A stretch of DNA of 64,000 bases from assembly GCF_014898055.3 (NCBI RefSeq), contig NW_023601212.1, positions 35,390,329 to 35,454,328 on the forward strand, written 5' to 3'. This DNA is from Talpa occidentalis. Its lineage: Eukaryota; Chordata; Mammalia; Eulipotyphla; Talpidae. Below, piece after piece: positions 47,064-58,612 of the stretch. The stretch's first letter is position 1, and the number at the start of each line of letters is the position of its first letter. A program made the position numbers and the translations under genes. Under the pieces are notes generated by a model that was not told where the DNA came from, did no database searches, and saw only the letters and a list, made by a program, of their open reading frames with translations.

Positions 47064-47698
47064 GTGCTGTGCTGTGGACACAAGGATCTGAGTGAAAGAT
47101 CTCGAAAAGACTTTCAAGTGCTGTGTTGCCTGCTTAGAGCTGGTGGCCTGGAGCATCTTTAAAAAAAAAAAAAAATGACTTTTACCTTAGACAAAGGGCT
47201 TCTATCTTGTAGATTCCCAGGATTAGTAAAGAGTTCCCAGCCTGATCAATTATCTGAGAAAATAATGAGAACAATTACAATGTCATCTATTGAATTCTAA
47301 CTCTAAGTCAGATTCTATTTTAAGCCTGTTACAATTAATAACATCCTTTAATTAGCAAAATAACCCATATTAGACATCATGAAAGTAAGGCATCGATTAT
47401 TAAATACTTTGATAAACTAGTAAGTGGAGGCTTAGTTTTAAATTTCAGTCATTCTTGTTTCAAAGTCTCTTCATATCCCAGTCCTGTCAAAACTCATTAC
47501 ATTATGTCTGCAGCTACCATTGGGATTATAAAGTCCACCTCCAGCCGTAGGGCAGGACTCGCTCATCATCCCTGTGTTTATCTCTGGTTCATGGGATGTG
47601 GTGTCTGGGTAGGACTAAGAGGTTAGGAGCTCTGAACCCTCAGGATGAGCGCTGAATTAAAGAGAACAAGACTATTCATCCACCCTGATCTCCTACAG

Positions 47699-47858
47699 AT
47701 ATATCCAATAATTGAAAGGTCAGTACACACACGTCTTGCCCTCATCATCTGCAACACAGAGTTTGACCACCCTTCTAAGAGAATTGGAGCTGACGTTGAC
47801 ATCAAAGATATGAAGAGACTGCTGCAAAGAAAATGTGAAAGAAAATCTCACTGCTTTG
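47699..47858 (+). pseudogene. CASP1-like: CASP1-like B, p20 exon 1 with 14-base deletion
   Basis: CTACAG acceptor; [35 protein letters not shown]. After CTGCTG about 14 bases present in A are missing, shifting the frame before the donor GTATGG. Confidence 0.87.
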
Positions 47859-48043
47859 GTATGGTCTATCCTAAGGTAGGGACAGAGCAATACCTTTCCT
47901 ATGTCTAAAGAATCTGAGAAATCCTCATTGTAGCCTCATAAGCTTATATATCCTGATAGTCTCAAATGGAAATTTTCCCTTGAGGAGGTTTCATGCTACC
48001 ATCATCCTTTCAAATATGCAGTCCTCTGGCAAGAGTCTGATAA

Positions 48044-48323
48044 GGGGGCCTCCCCGGTGGCGCAGCGGTTGAGCGCTGTGTTGTGAAGCTGCTGGCAGCT
48101 TCTGCAGCACCGGCTCGATCCCCGGCTGCTCCCCGGCCACCGGAGGAGGATCCCACATGGCGCTCAGACCTCTCCTGCTGCCCACTGCTCCCCTCAGCAG
48201 TGTGCTTCGTCAGTCTGCCTGCTCTGCTCCCTGCTCTGGCTCTGGTGAATTCTCTCACCCTCCTGCGCTTCTGACTATACCCAGTGCTTGTATAAATAAA
48301 TAAATAAATATTAAAAAAAAAAA
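48044..48323 (+). mobile_element. tRNA-derived SINE
   Basis: GGGGCCTCCCCGGTGGCGCAG head, ATAAATAAATAAATA tail. Flanked by AGAGTCTGATAA on both sides. Confidence 0.92.
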
Positions 48324-48336
48324 AGAGTCTGATAAT

Positions 48337-48588
48337 TTTTTTTTTTTTTTAAATATAGTCAGAAGCACGGGAGGGTGAGAGAATTCACCAGAGCCAGAGC
48401 AGGGAACAGAACAGGCAGAGTGAAGAAGTACACTGCTGAGGGGAGCAATGGGCGGCAGGAGAGGTCTGCGCACCATGTGGGACCCTCCTTCGGTGGCCGG
48501 GGATCAGCCGGGGATCGAACCAACGCTGCAGAGGCTGCAGGCAGCTTTGCAACCCAGCGCTCAACTGCTGCGCCACCAGGGGAGGCCT
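48337..48588 (-). mobile_element. tRNA-derived SINE facing the previous one
   Basis: Head GGCCTCCCCTGGTGGCGCAG on the minus strand. The right flank is AAGTCTGATAAAA, a third copy of the same target. Confidence 0.9.
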
Positions 48589-48833
48589 AAGTCTGATAAA
48601 ACTTTTAAGTGGGATGTTATATTAACTCAATAATGTCTTTTTCTCTCTACTCAAAATCCCTGAATAGCACCCAATAACACTTTTCTGCACCTTATCCAAA
48701 TTTAAGTTTAAATTTTATTTTGCATTCCATTGATTTGTAATGAGATGGGAATTCCTTAAGTGTCTCCCTATTGGATGCCCACAGTGCCATGACGAGGGGT
48801 CACATGGGAGACCAGTGCTCTGCTCTCTTATAG

Positions 48834-49068
48834 AACATGAGGACAGAGTTGGTGTCTTTTGCTGCCCGCCCAGAGCACCGGACCTCAGATAGCACTTCCG
48901 TGGTGTTCATGTCTCATGGTGTTCGGGAAGGCATTTGTGGGAAGAAATACTCTCAAGAAGCCCCAGATACATTAGATGTCAACACCATCTTTCAAGCTTT
49001 AAACACTGTGCACTGTCCAAATTTGATGGATAAGCCCAAGGTGATCATTATCCAGGCTTGCCATGGTG
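48834..49068 (+). pseudogene. CASP1-like: CASP1-like B, active-site exon, QACHG
   Basis: 235 bases as in A, open frame. [44 protein letters not shown]. The arginine after the catalytic cysteine is histidine (CGT to CAT, CpG). The acceptor is TTATAG in place of TTCCAG, and the donor GTGAGT is intact. Confidence 0.93.
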
Positions 49069-49108
49069 GTGAGTGCTCATATATGTTAGAACACAAGATA
49101 GCCACGTG

Positions 49109-49389
49109 GTTTTTTTGGTTTGTTTGTTTGTTTTTTAAAAGATTTATTTATTTATTTATACAAGCACTGGATACAGTCAGAAGCGCAGGAGGGTGAGAGA
49201 ATCCACCAGAGCCAGAGCAGGGAACAGAACAGACTGATGAAATACACTGCTGAGGGAAGCAGCGGGTGGCAGGAGAGGTCTTCTCGCCATGTGGGACCTT
49301 CACCAAGTGGCCAGGGATCGAACCGGCACTGCAGAGGCTGCGGGCAGCTTCGCACCCAGTGCTCTACTGCTGTGCCACCAGGGGGGGCC
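49109..49389 (-). mobile_element. tRNA-derived SINE
   Basis: Lies about 40 bases after the active-site exon of B. Tail TTTATTTATTTATAC at the left; head GGCCCCCCCTGGTGGCACAG (minus). AAGATAGCCAC flanks it. Confidence 0.9.
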
Positions 49390-49763
49390 AAGATAGCCAC
49401 ATTTTGACCTTATTTCATGTATCCAATATTTTTCAGTTTCTTTAGATCTGTTCCTCAACATCAAAGCTGGTGTTGTCCAAAAATAATTAGCTTCTGTGAA
49501 TTATGACTAGTTGGTAAATACTTGTTACATTTTCAACAGGGGCCATGTTAATTCTTGTTTCTTTTCAGTATTTTGTTGGGACTCATTTGAAGATGGGGAA
49601 AGGCAAGAGTTGTTGAAGAGAAATTTTCTGAACCATGCCTAAGTGCATATGGTTGAAAGAGAGTGACAGATAAATTAATTAATTTGACTGGATAGAGGAG
49701 TCATGGAGGATGTAGTTCTTTTGGTGGCTGGTAGTAACAAGAAACCACATCTTGTCTTTCCAG

Positions 49764-49907
49764 GGGAAAAAGAAATGGTTTACCTAAGTGATTTGGTAGG
49801 AGCTTCTGGAAACAGCTCTTCACTGTCTCTTGAAGACTTTGAGGATGATACCATTAAGAAAGCCCATGTAGAGAAGGATTTTATTGCTTTCTGCTCTTCC
49901 AAACCAG
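49764..49907 (+). pseudogene. CASP1-like: CASP1-like B, p20/p10 linker exon, donor lost
   Basis: TTTCCAG acceptor, 144 bases as in [41 protein letters not shown]. The 3' border is CCAG followed by TTAATC where A has CCAG followed by GTAATC, so the donor is GT to TT. Confidence 0.9.
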
Positions 49908-50593
49908 TTAATCTTTGTCTACACAGGGCAGCTCTGTGAGCATCATCAGTGTAAGATCTTTGTTATTTTCAGTTTCTACTAGCAAACCAGATTCTCCAAG
50001 TTAATCTCAGCTACACTACAGTGCTTCCCTGAAGAAAAATGAACATCTGTGTCCTTAAATTCTAAAAAGGACTTGAGAGATACCTGCCACGTCCATTTCA
50101 ACCACTACCTCAACAGGAGCCTGTGTCATAAGATGGCTGCAGTTTCAAAGAAAATTTTAATCTATTCTCATTATCTATTTAATGACCATGATTACTGGCT
50201 GAAAAGTTTGGCAAACCATGTCAGCACCAATGCACAATGGTTAATGCCACATTTAACTTATTTCTTTGCATAATTTTAAAAGATTTCATGACTTCTATGT
50301 CTGTACTATTTCATATAACATCATGTTCTTTAATATTTCTCTTTGTTAAGACTGTTTTGTCTCCCAGTAGAATGACACCTTTCTTTTTTTTAATTTTTAA
50401 ATATTTTATTTTATATAATTCTTACATCATTTTTGCTTTTGCACAATGTATGCATTTTCATTTTGAGTATATTCCCCACACAATTGCACCCTCCTTATTT
50501 TGACCGTAATCCTTCCTCTCCCCGCCCTCCTTCCTCATGTACTTTGTCTTTGGTTTATAGTTCCTTGTTAATTTTAATTTTTTTATAATTTTT

Positions 50594-50854
50594 TTTTAGA
50601 TTTATTTATTTATTTATACAAGTACTGGGTACAGTCAGAAGCGTGGGAGGGTGAGATAATTCACCAGAGCCAGAGTGGGGAACAGAACAGTCAGACTGAT
50701 GAAGTAACTGCTCAGGGGAGCAACAGGCATGGCAGGACAGGTCTGTCACTCCATGTGGGACCCTCGCTGGCTGGCCAGGGATCGAACCAGCACTGAAAAG
50801 GCTGAAGGTAGCTTCGCAGCCCAGTGCTCAACCACTGAGTCACCGGAGAGGCCC
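50594..50854 (-). mobile_element. tRNA-derived SINE inside the antisense L1
   Basis: Tail GATTTATTTATTTATTTATAC at left, head GGGCCTCTCCGGTGACTCAG (minus) at right; L1 3' UTR on both sides. Confidence 0.9.
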
Positions 50855-52224
50855 TATTTTCTTTTCTTCATTATAATAAGTCTTTTTCCTGGTCCCTTAT
50901 TTAGGTTTTCTAAACTCCTGCTATGAGTGAGACCATCCAGTATTTTTCTTTTTCTTTCTGGCTTATTTCACTGAGCATGATCCCTTCTAGCTCTATCCAT
51001 GTTGCTGCAAATTGCATGAATTTATCTTTTTTGATTGCTGAGTAATATTCCGTTGTGTATATATACCACACCTTCTTGATCCAGTCATCTATTTTTGGAC
51101 ATTATGGTTGTTTCCATAGCTTAGCTATTGTAAATTGTGCTGCTATGAACATAGGGGTGCAGGTGTTCTTTGGAATTGATGTTTCTGTGTCCTTTGGGTA
51201 AATACCTAGGAGTGGAATTGCTGGATCATATGGAAGCTCTATCTTTAGTAGGTTGAGTACTCTCCACACATTCTCCATAGAGTGTTAGACTAGTTTGCAC
51301 TCTCACCAGCAGTGCAGGAGAGTTCCTTTTTCTCCACATCCTTGCCAATGTTTGTTGTTGCCAGTTATTTTTAATATGTGCTATTCACACTGGTGTAAGA
51401 TGGTATCTCATTGTAGTTTTGATTTGCATTTCCCTGATTACAAGTGATGTTGAACAATTTTTCATATGACTCTTGGCCATTTGCATTTCCTCTTTGGAGA
51501 AGATTCTTTTTAACTTTTCTGCCCATTTTTTGACTGGATTATTTTCTTGGGTTTTTTTTAGTCTCCTCAGCTCTTTGTCAATTTTTGTGATCAGTCCTTT
51601 ATCATTAGTGTTGTGTGCAAAAATGTTCTCCCAGTTAGTGGGGTTTCTCTTTGTTTTGGTTATTGTCTCTTTTGCTGTGCAGAAGCTCTTTAATTTGATG
51701 TAGTCCCAGCTGTTTATCTTTGCCTTCACTATCACTGCTTTGGGTGATGTGTCTATAAAGATGTCTTTGAGGTGCATGTCATATAGTGTTTTGTCTATAT
51801 TCCCATCTATATATTTTATGATTTCAGGTCTTATGTCTAGTTCTTTAATCCATTTTGAGTTGGCTTTTGTGCATGGTGCGTGGTAGTAGTCAAGCGTCAT
51901 TCTTTTGCATGTAGTGCCCAGTTTTCCCAGCACCATTTTCTTTCTTTCTCCAGTGCATATTCTTTGCTCCTTTGTCAACGATTAGTTGACCATAAATCTG
52001 TGGCCTTATTTCTGGATTTTCTATACAGTTCCATGGGTCTGTGTGTCTATTCTTGTTCCAATACCATACAGTTTCTATTAGTACGGCTTTGTAGTATAGT
52101 TTGAAATCTGGGCGTGTGATGCCTCCATTTTTTTTTTTTCAAGAGGGTTTTGCTATTTGGGGTTTTTGGTGGCTCCATATGAATTTCATCAATATTTGTT
52201 CTATTTCTTTGAAGAATGTCATTT

Positions 52225-52480
52225 TTTTAAAGATTTATTTATTTATACAAGCACTGGGTACAGTCAGAAGTGCGGGAGGGTGAGAGAATGCACCAGAGCC
52301 AGAGTGGGGAACAGAACAGGCAGACTGAAGAAATACACTGCTGAGAGGAGCAGCGGGCAGCACGAGAGGACTGCGTCCCATGCGGGACCCTCGCTGGTGG
52401 CCAGGGATCGAATGGGCGCTGCAGAAGCTGTGGGCAGCTCCGCAGCCCAGCGCTCAACCACTGCACCACCAGGGGAGGCC
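52225..52480 (-). mobile_element. tRNA-derived SINE inside the antisense L1
   Basis: Inserted in ORF2 with the duplication TGTCATT. Head GGCCTCCCCTGGTGGTGCAG on the minus strand. Confidence 0.9.
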
Positions 52481-54892
52481 TGTCATTGAATTTTTTATTG
52501 GAATAGCATTGAATCTGTAAATTGCTTTGGATAGGGTGGCCATTTTGATAATGTTAATTCTTCCAATCCTTGAGCAGGGGATGTTTTCCCATTTTTCTGT
52601 GTCTTCTTCTATTTCTTTTAACAGTGTTTTATAGTTTTCTTTGTATATGTCCTTTACCTCTTTTGTTAGGTTTATTGCCAAGTATTTGATTTTTTTCATT
52701 GTCTCCATAATAAAAGGGTTGGTTTTCTTGATTTCTTCTTCCTCAAATTTATTGTTTGTTTATAGGAAAGCTACAGATTTTTGTGTGTTGATTTTGAATC
52801 CTGCTACTTTGCTTAACTGATTGATTAGTTTAATTAGTTTTTCTGTGGAGTTTTGGGGTTCTTTATGTATATTATCATATCATCTGCAAATAGTGACAGT
52901 TTAAGTTCACCATTAAGAATGATATTGGCTGTGGGTTGTCATACATGGCCTTTATGATGTTGAGGTATGTTCCTTGTATCCTGAGAATTTCAAGGGCCTT
53001 TGTCATAAATGGGTGCTGTACTTTGTCGAAAGCTTTCTCAGCATCTATTGATATTATCATATGGTTTTATATTTCTTTTTGTTATTTGTTGGAAGACATT
53101 GATTGATTTTCAGATGTTGAACCATCCTTGTGTCCCTGTAATAAATCCTACTTGGTTATGGTGAGTTATCTTAAACATACATTGTTGGATTCTGATAACT
53201 AAAATTTTATTGAGGATTTTTGCATCAGTGTTCATTAGGGGGGTTGGCCTGTAGTTTTCTTTTTGTGTGTTGTCCTTGTTTGGTTTTGATATTAGGGTAA
53301 TGTTGGTCTCATAGAACATGTTTGGTTTATACCTTCCTTCTCAATTTTTTGAATGAGTTTGTGAAGGATAGGGACTAATTCGTTTCTGAATGTTTGGTAG
53401 AATTCATTTGTAAACCCATCTGGTCCTGGGCTTTTGTTTTGGGGGAGGTTTTTGGTTACCATTTCAGTTTCACTGCTTGTAATTGGTCTGTTTAGGTGTT
53501 CTAGTGTAGGATGATTATAGAGTTGTAGGAATTTGTCCAGCTCTTCTAGATTGTTGAGCTTGTTTGCATACAACTGTTCATAGTAGTTTCTGATTATTTT
53601 TGATTTCTGTTGTGTCTGTTGTGATTTCTCCCTTTTCATGTGTGATCCTATTTATTTGTGTTTTCTCCCATTTTTCCTTTGTGAGCCTGGCTAGTGGTTT
53701 TTCTATTTTATTTATTTTTTCAAAGAACCAACTTTTGATTTTGTTGATCTTTTGGATGATTTTTTAGTTTCTATTTCATTTATTTCTGCTTTGGTTTTTA
53801 TTATTTCTTTTCCTCTACTTGTTTTGTAGTTTGTTGTTGTGCTTTTTCTAGTTCTTTGAGCTTTGCAATTAGGTTGTTTCTTTGTGTTTTTTCTTATTTC
53901 TTGATGTGAGCCTGTATTGCTATATATTTCCCTCTTAGTACTGCTTTTGCTGCATCCCATACTTTAGGAAATTAGTGTCCTCTTTGTCGTTCAACTCAAA
54001 GTATTTTTTAATTTCTTCTTTGATCTCCTCATTAGTGCAGTGGTCTTACAGTAGTGTGGGTTTCAATCTCCGTGAGGTAGGAGAGTTCCTTGCCTTCTTT
54101 TTATGGTTTATTTCTAGTTTGATGCCTTCATGGTCAGAGAACATGGTTGTTATGATTTCAATCTTGGTGTATTTGTTGATGTTTGTCTTGTGTCCAGTAT
54201 GTGATCGATCCTGGAGAACAATCTGTGGGCACTTGAGAAAAATGTGTACTCAGATTTTTTTGGGTGTAGTGTTCTATAGATGTCTGTTAAGCCCAAGCAC
54301 TCTAGATGCTTATTTAGAGCTTTAGTGTCCTTACTTATTTTTTGTCTCGTTGATCTATCCATTGTTGATAAGTGGTGTGTTGAAGTCTCCTACTGCGTAT
54401 GTGTTATGTCTGATGTCTGTTTTCACAATGATCATAGTTGTCTGATATATTTTGGTGCTCCTTCATTTGGTGAGTATATGTTAATGATTGTTATTTCTTC
54501 TTGAAGTATTGTCCCCTTGATCATAATGTAGTGACCATTGGGGTCTCTTTTTACCTTTTTGAGTTTGAAATCTGTTTTATCTGATATACATACAGCTGTT
54601 CCTGCCTTCTTTTATGGTCCATTTGCTCTTAGGATTGTTTTCCATCCTTTTACTTTCAGTCTATTTTTATCTTTTGTAGTTAAGTGAGTTTCCTGGAGAC
54701 AGCAAAAGGTTGGGTTTTGTTTCTTAATCCAGCCTGCTGCTCTCTTTGTTTTTATTGAAGAGTTTGGTCCGTTTACATTTAGGGTTAATTTTGATATGTT
54801 AGCATCTGTATTTACCATTTTGTTTGAATTTTCTCTGGTTTTATTTATTTTTTTTTTAGTATTTTTTTTTTTTGGTCTTGTTTTGTTCTTAT

Positions 54893-55756
54893 TCATCCCT
54901 CTGTTAGTTCTGGCTTTGGAACTCCGTGTAGTATTTTTTGGAGTGGGTGTCTAGTCATAATGAATTTCCGGAGTTTCTGTTTGTCTGGGAAGGTCCTTGC
55001 TCTTTCTTCATGGAGGAAGGCAAGCTTTGCAGGATAGAGTATTCTTGGCTGGCATTTGTTGTCTTGGAGTCTGTTGACTATGTCCCTCCACTGTCTCCTT
55101 GCCCATAGTGTTTCTTCAGAGAAGTCTGATGTCAGCCTGATTGGTTCTCTGTTGTATGTTTTATGTTTCTTCCCTCTTGCCATCTTCATTGTTTTTTCCT
55201 TGTCTTGGGTTCTTGGGAGATTTACTATTATGTGTCTTGCTGTATTTTTCCTATCATCATGGAAATTTGGTGTTCTTGCTTCTTGTATGTCTATTTTCAG
55301 CTCCTTCTTCATGTTTGGGAAGTTCTCTTCAATTATTTACTTGAATATTTTCTCTGTTCCTATGTCTCTCTCCTCTCCTTCTGGGATTCCTATAACCCTT
55401 ATATTTCCTTTCCTCATGGAGTCAGATAGTTCCTGAAATCTTTCTTCATTCTTTTTTCTTCGTACTTCTCTTTCCCTTTCTGTTCGGGTCATTTTTATTT
55501 CTGTGTCTTTGAGAGTACTTATTCATTCTTCCATTTCATTTATTCTGCTATCACTGCTTTTCCCAGAGTTCTTTAGCTCTTCCATTAATCCTTTGATCTC
55601 CTGCATTTCTTTCACTTCCCTCTTTAGGGACTCACTTTTATTCTTCTGATTGTTGATTATTTTTCCCTTATAGCTGTTTTCCTTAATGACTTCTGTCAGT
55701 TTTTTAATCACGGAAATTTTAAATTCTCTCTCTGGAAGGCTCAGAAGTTCTTCCAA
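54893..55756 (-). pseudogene. L1 ORF1 of the antisense copy, broken
   Basis: Two overlapping open pieces, 55523-55756 (coiled coil, SLKREVKEMQEIKGLMEELK) and 54893-55312 (RNA-binding C-terminal half, DIQEARTPNFHDDRKNTA). It lacks the extra 14 residues found in the ORF1 of the other L1. Frames are broken near 55,320-55,520. Confidence 0.85.
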
Positions 55757-56097
55757 GTCATTGTTGTTACAATATGGTGGGTGATTTTTACTTTGTGGTG
55801 TGTATTCTCCCTGAGGACTTGTTTGGTTACTTGTAGTTTTTCTTCTCCCTGCTGTTTGTTTTCTAATTTGTCCTATGTGTTAGGACACTGTGTCACTGGT
55901 ACTGGCCAGCATTTTTTTTGGTGTGCTCTTTCTGGGATTTCGGAAACTGGTGGTCCAATCGAGTCAAATACTCTTATGCCAGAAGTCCCTTAGGGCAGTG
56001 ATACTATGGATATGTTAATGGTTGCTGTCATAGAATATCTCCTCCTTCTGTATTTGTTTAATTCCAAAGGTGTATCATCTTGAAGTCCCACCGACTG

Positions 56098-56540
56098 CCC
56101 TGGATATGGGGTTGCTGTATTTCTCTCTGGGCTCCAAATTACTGGATCCTCCTCTGGGCTCCAACTCCCTGCCAGAAGGGACCTGGCTTGTGGGGGTCTT
56201 CAGCTCACCTGGCTGCGGGGGCAGCCATCTCCCAGTTTTAAGCAGTTTTTGTTGAGGTGAAGGTCCCTGTTCTAAAATGGCGAATTGGAAGCACACTTTC
56301 CTGCACCAGTGGTCTGTCCTGGCTGTGGCTGCCCACTCCCCCTCTGGGCTCCCACTTCTGGCCAGAAGGGGCCTGGCATGGGGGGTTTTCCCAGCTCACC
56401 TCTGGCTGCAGGGGTAGGCTTCTCCCAGTTTCAAGAAATTTTTGATGAGGCGAAGGTCCTATTCTAAAATGGCAAGTCAAAAGCACACTTTCCTCCACCC
56501 ACAGTCTGCCCTGGTTGTGGCTGCCACCTCCCCCACCCCG
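56098..56540 (-). promoter_or_regulatory. tandem monomers in the L1 5' UTR, with YY1-like sites
   Basis: A unit of about 192 bases occurs twice and partly a third time: AAAATGGC at 56274-56281 and at 56466-56473, each followed by AAGCACACTTTCCT-like sequence, then a CCTGG...TGGCTGCC stretch and CTCTGGGCTCC. Tandem promoter monomers are known in mouse L1 and some other mammals. AAAATGGCG fits the YY1 core. This would be the promoter of the antisense L1, pointing left. Confidence 0.65.
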
Positions 56541-57390
56541 CACAACTTTCTTTTTCAAACCGTTTTTCAGTTTGCATTTATTGACTCTTGCCATTTTCAC
56601 ATTTACTTGACATTGTGTCTAAATGCCTGGGATTAATAGAATTTGATTTAAAATAATTTTTTAATAAAGTGTGTAAGTTGAAAACATATCAATTATCTCG
56701 TAGAGTTAGGTATTACATATCTACTATTTTCTTAGACACATGGAGTGTATTACAGCTAATCTTCAATTATGACTTTGTTGCAGAAATTGCTCACCTACTC
56801 TTGTACTTGAGAACATGGATTTCTAAGTTTATAAATTAACTTAAATCAGAGTCAGGATGTAGCACTGTAGGGATCCAGAATTAGATATTTCTTCCCCAAG
56901 GTCCAGTCAAATCCTCTATCCATTCTTACTTGTCTCCCTCTCTACTATATTTATCCTCCTTGAACTCAGAGACTATCCATCCTTATGTCTGTGGCACATA
57001 AAGCACCCTTCGCATGGACTTAATATTGTGTGGAGGGGGCCCGATGGTCTGTGGTGGAAAACTGTTGGTGCCTTGGTATGGGTGTGGTGTGGTGACATAC
57101 ACGTGAAAAAGTGTGATCTTATAACTTTCAGTAAAATAGTGTAAACCAATCTTAACTCAAAAAAAAGTAGAAAACAATATGTTAGGTTTCAGAAAAATAA
57201 AATTGTTGCCTAGCATTACAAATACAATCCCTTAGATATATTCATTAAAAGATGGCATGTAGTATACAGAAAAAGCATGTCAACAGCATAATATGAACAG
57301 TTTGCTCAGCTAGAGTGGAAACCCTAGTGTCTCCAGCTCTGTGGCCAGGCAAGAGGCTCACATGAGATTTGCAAAATGCTTCATTCACAG

Positions 57391-57500
57391 ATAATTTATC
57401 CTGGAGATCTCCCATCCATGGCTCTCTTTTTATTATGAGACTCATCAAAAATTTTCAAGAATATGCCTGGTGCTGTGACCTGCAGAATATTTTTCAAAAG
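57391..57500 (+). pseudogene. CASP1-like: CASP1-like B, p10 exon
   Basis: TCACAG acceptor, GTAGGC donor, 110 bases. [20 protein letters not shown] and FQEYAWCCDLQNIFQK. The frame is open and the SWR arginine kept. Confidence 0.92.
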
Positions 57501-57658
57501 GTAGGCATCTAGATTCTTCTACTTCTCTCAATGTTTGGTTATTGCTACTAGTAACCTAGGGAGCAGCTGTAAAATGCCCCTTGGTGAGTTGGCAAACCAG
57601 ATATCCACCCAACCTATAATGATCTAGAAAACAGCCCTTAAAAAAAAAACATTATTTT

Positions 57659-57942
57659 GGGCCCTCCCTGGTGGTGCAGTCGGTTGAGCACAGAGCTGGG
57701 AAGCTGTCCCCAGCCTCTGCAGTGCGAGTTAGATCCTACCAGCAAGGGAGATGTTCACATGACATGGCAGACCTCTCTTGTCTTGCTCTCTGCTCACCTT
57801 AATAGTGTATTTCAGTCAGTCTGCCTGTTCTGTTCCCCACTCTTTCTCTGATGAATCCTCTCACCCTCCTGCACATCTGGCCTGTACTCTGGTTCTTGGG
57901 TTCTTGGGTTCTTGTGTGCATGAATAAATAAATCTTAAAAAA
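57659..57942 (+). mobile_element. tRNA-derived SINE, older copy
   Basis: GGGCCCTCCCTGGTGGTGCAG head, (GGTTCTT)n near the end, ATAAATAAATC tail. CATTATTTT duplicates flank it. Absent from A at about 13,205. Confidence 0.9.
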
Positions 57943-58212
57943 AAAAAAAATACCCATTATTTTAACTCCCTCCTGCCCTGAATCAATAAGCAAATAAGCT
58001 CTAATTTGCCTGTCTCCACAACAATCCTGTCCAGCAGGAGATTTTGAAAGTGTGGAGGTAAGTCCATGTTTACAGATGCATAATTGTATGACAAGTATAT
58101 GACCCTTTAACAACTATATGACCCTTTGGCCTTCATTATTTACTTTGCATATTCTTCTGGCTGAGCTGAAGATTCTTCCTCTCAGGGAAAAAAAAAAAAA
58201 CTACAGATTATC

Positions 58213-58486
58213 GGGCCTCCCTGGTGGCACAGTGGTTGAGCGCTGGGCTGCGAAGTTGCCCACAGCCTCTGCAGCTCCAGTTTGATCCCCGGCCACTGGG
58301 CGACGGTCCTACATGGTGTGCAGACCTCTCCTGCCGTGCCTACTGCTCCCCTCAGCAGTGTGTTTCATCAGTCTGCCTGTTCTGCTCCCCACTCTGGCTC
58401 TGGTGAATTCTCTCACCCTCCTGCGCTTCTGACTGTACCCAGTGCTTGTATAAATAAATAAATAAATAAATAAATCTCTTAAAAAA
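58213..58486 (+). mobile_element. tRNA-derived SINE just before the last exon of B
   Basis: GGGCCTCCCTGGTGGCACAG head, (AAAT)n tail. CTACAGATTATC is duplicated. It ends 27 bases before the last coding exon and displaces the branch-point region. Confidence 0.92.
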
Positions 58487-58513
58487 AATCTACAGATTAT
58501 CTTTCCCATCTAG

Positions 58514-58612
58514 GTTAAATTCTCATTTGAGCAGATAACAGGTTGCACAGAGATACCTACCACTGACAGAGTTTCTTTGACAAGATGTTTCTACCTCTTT
58601 CCAGGACACTAA
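58514..58612 (+). pseudogene. CASP1-like: CASP1-like B, last coding exon
   Basis: CATCTAG acceptor; [20 protein letters not shown] and [15 protein letters not shown] at 58610-58612. Intact by itself and, with [11 protein letters not shown], nearer to the human C-terminus than A is. Confidence 0.92.

Larger units (their letters stand above)
50385..56540 (-). mobile_element. near full-length L1, antisense, with 5' UTR
   Basis: Runs from its 3' end (T-rich, 50,385) to a 5' UTR at about 55,790-56,540. Target duplications (A)CACCTTTCTTTTT at left and ACAACTTTCTTTTTC at right. ORF1 lies at about 54,893-55,760 (several pieces), ORF2 at about 51,000-54,830 (many breaks; for example 51385-51978, 53292-53639, 54612-54896). 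Two SINEs interrupt it. It sits in the intron between the p20/p10 linker exon and the p10 exon of copy B. Confidence 0.9.
39087..58612 (+). pseudogene. CASP1-like: caspase-1-like gene copy B, complete layout, inactivated
   Basis: Nine coding exon equivalents in the caspase-1 order: 39087-39093 (start), 39700-39966 (CARD), 40304-40366, 46949-47063, 47699-47858, 48834-49068, 49764-49907, 57391-57500 and 58514-58612. Lesions in order: TGA in the CARD at 39855; acceptor AG to AA before 40304; 4-base deletion giving TAA at 47056; 14-base deletion in the first p20 exon; QACHG in place of QACRG; donor GT to TT after 49907. The TMEM41B retrocopy and a 6-kb L1 sit in its introns. The p10 exons remain open. 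Confidence 0.9.

Noticed and set aside
56238..56600. Pro/Gly-rich frames in the L1 5' UTR
   Set aside because: Explained by the GC-rich tandem monomers of the L1 promoter.
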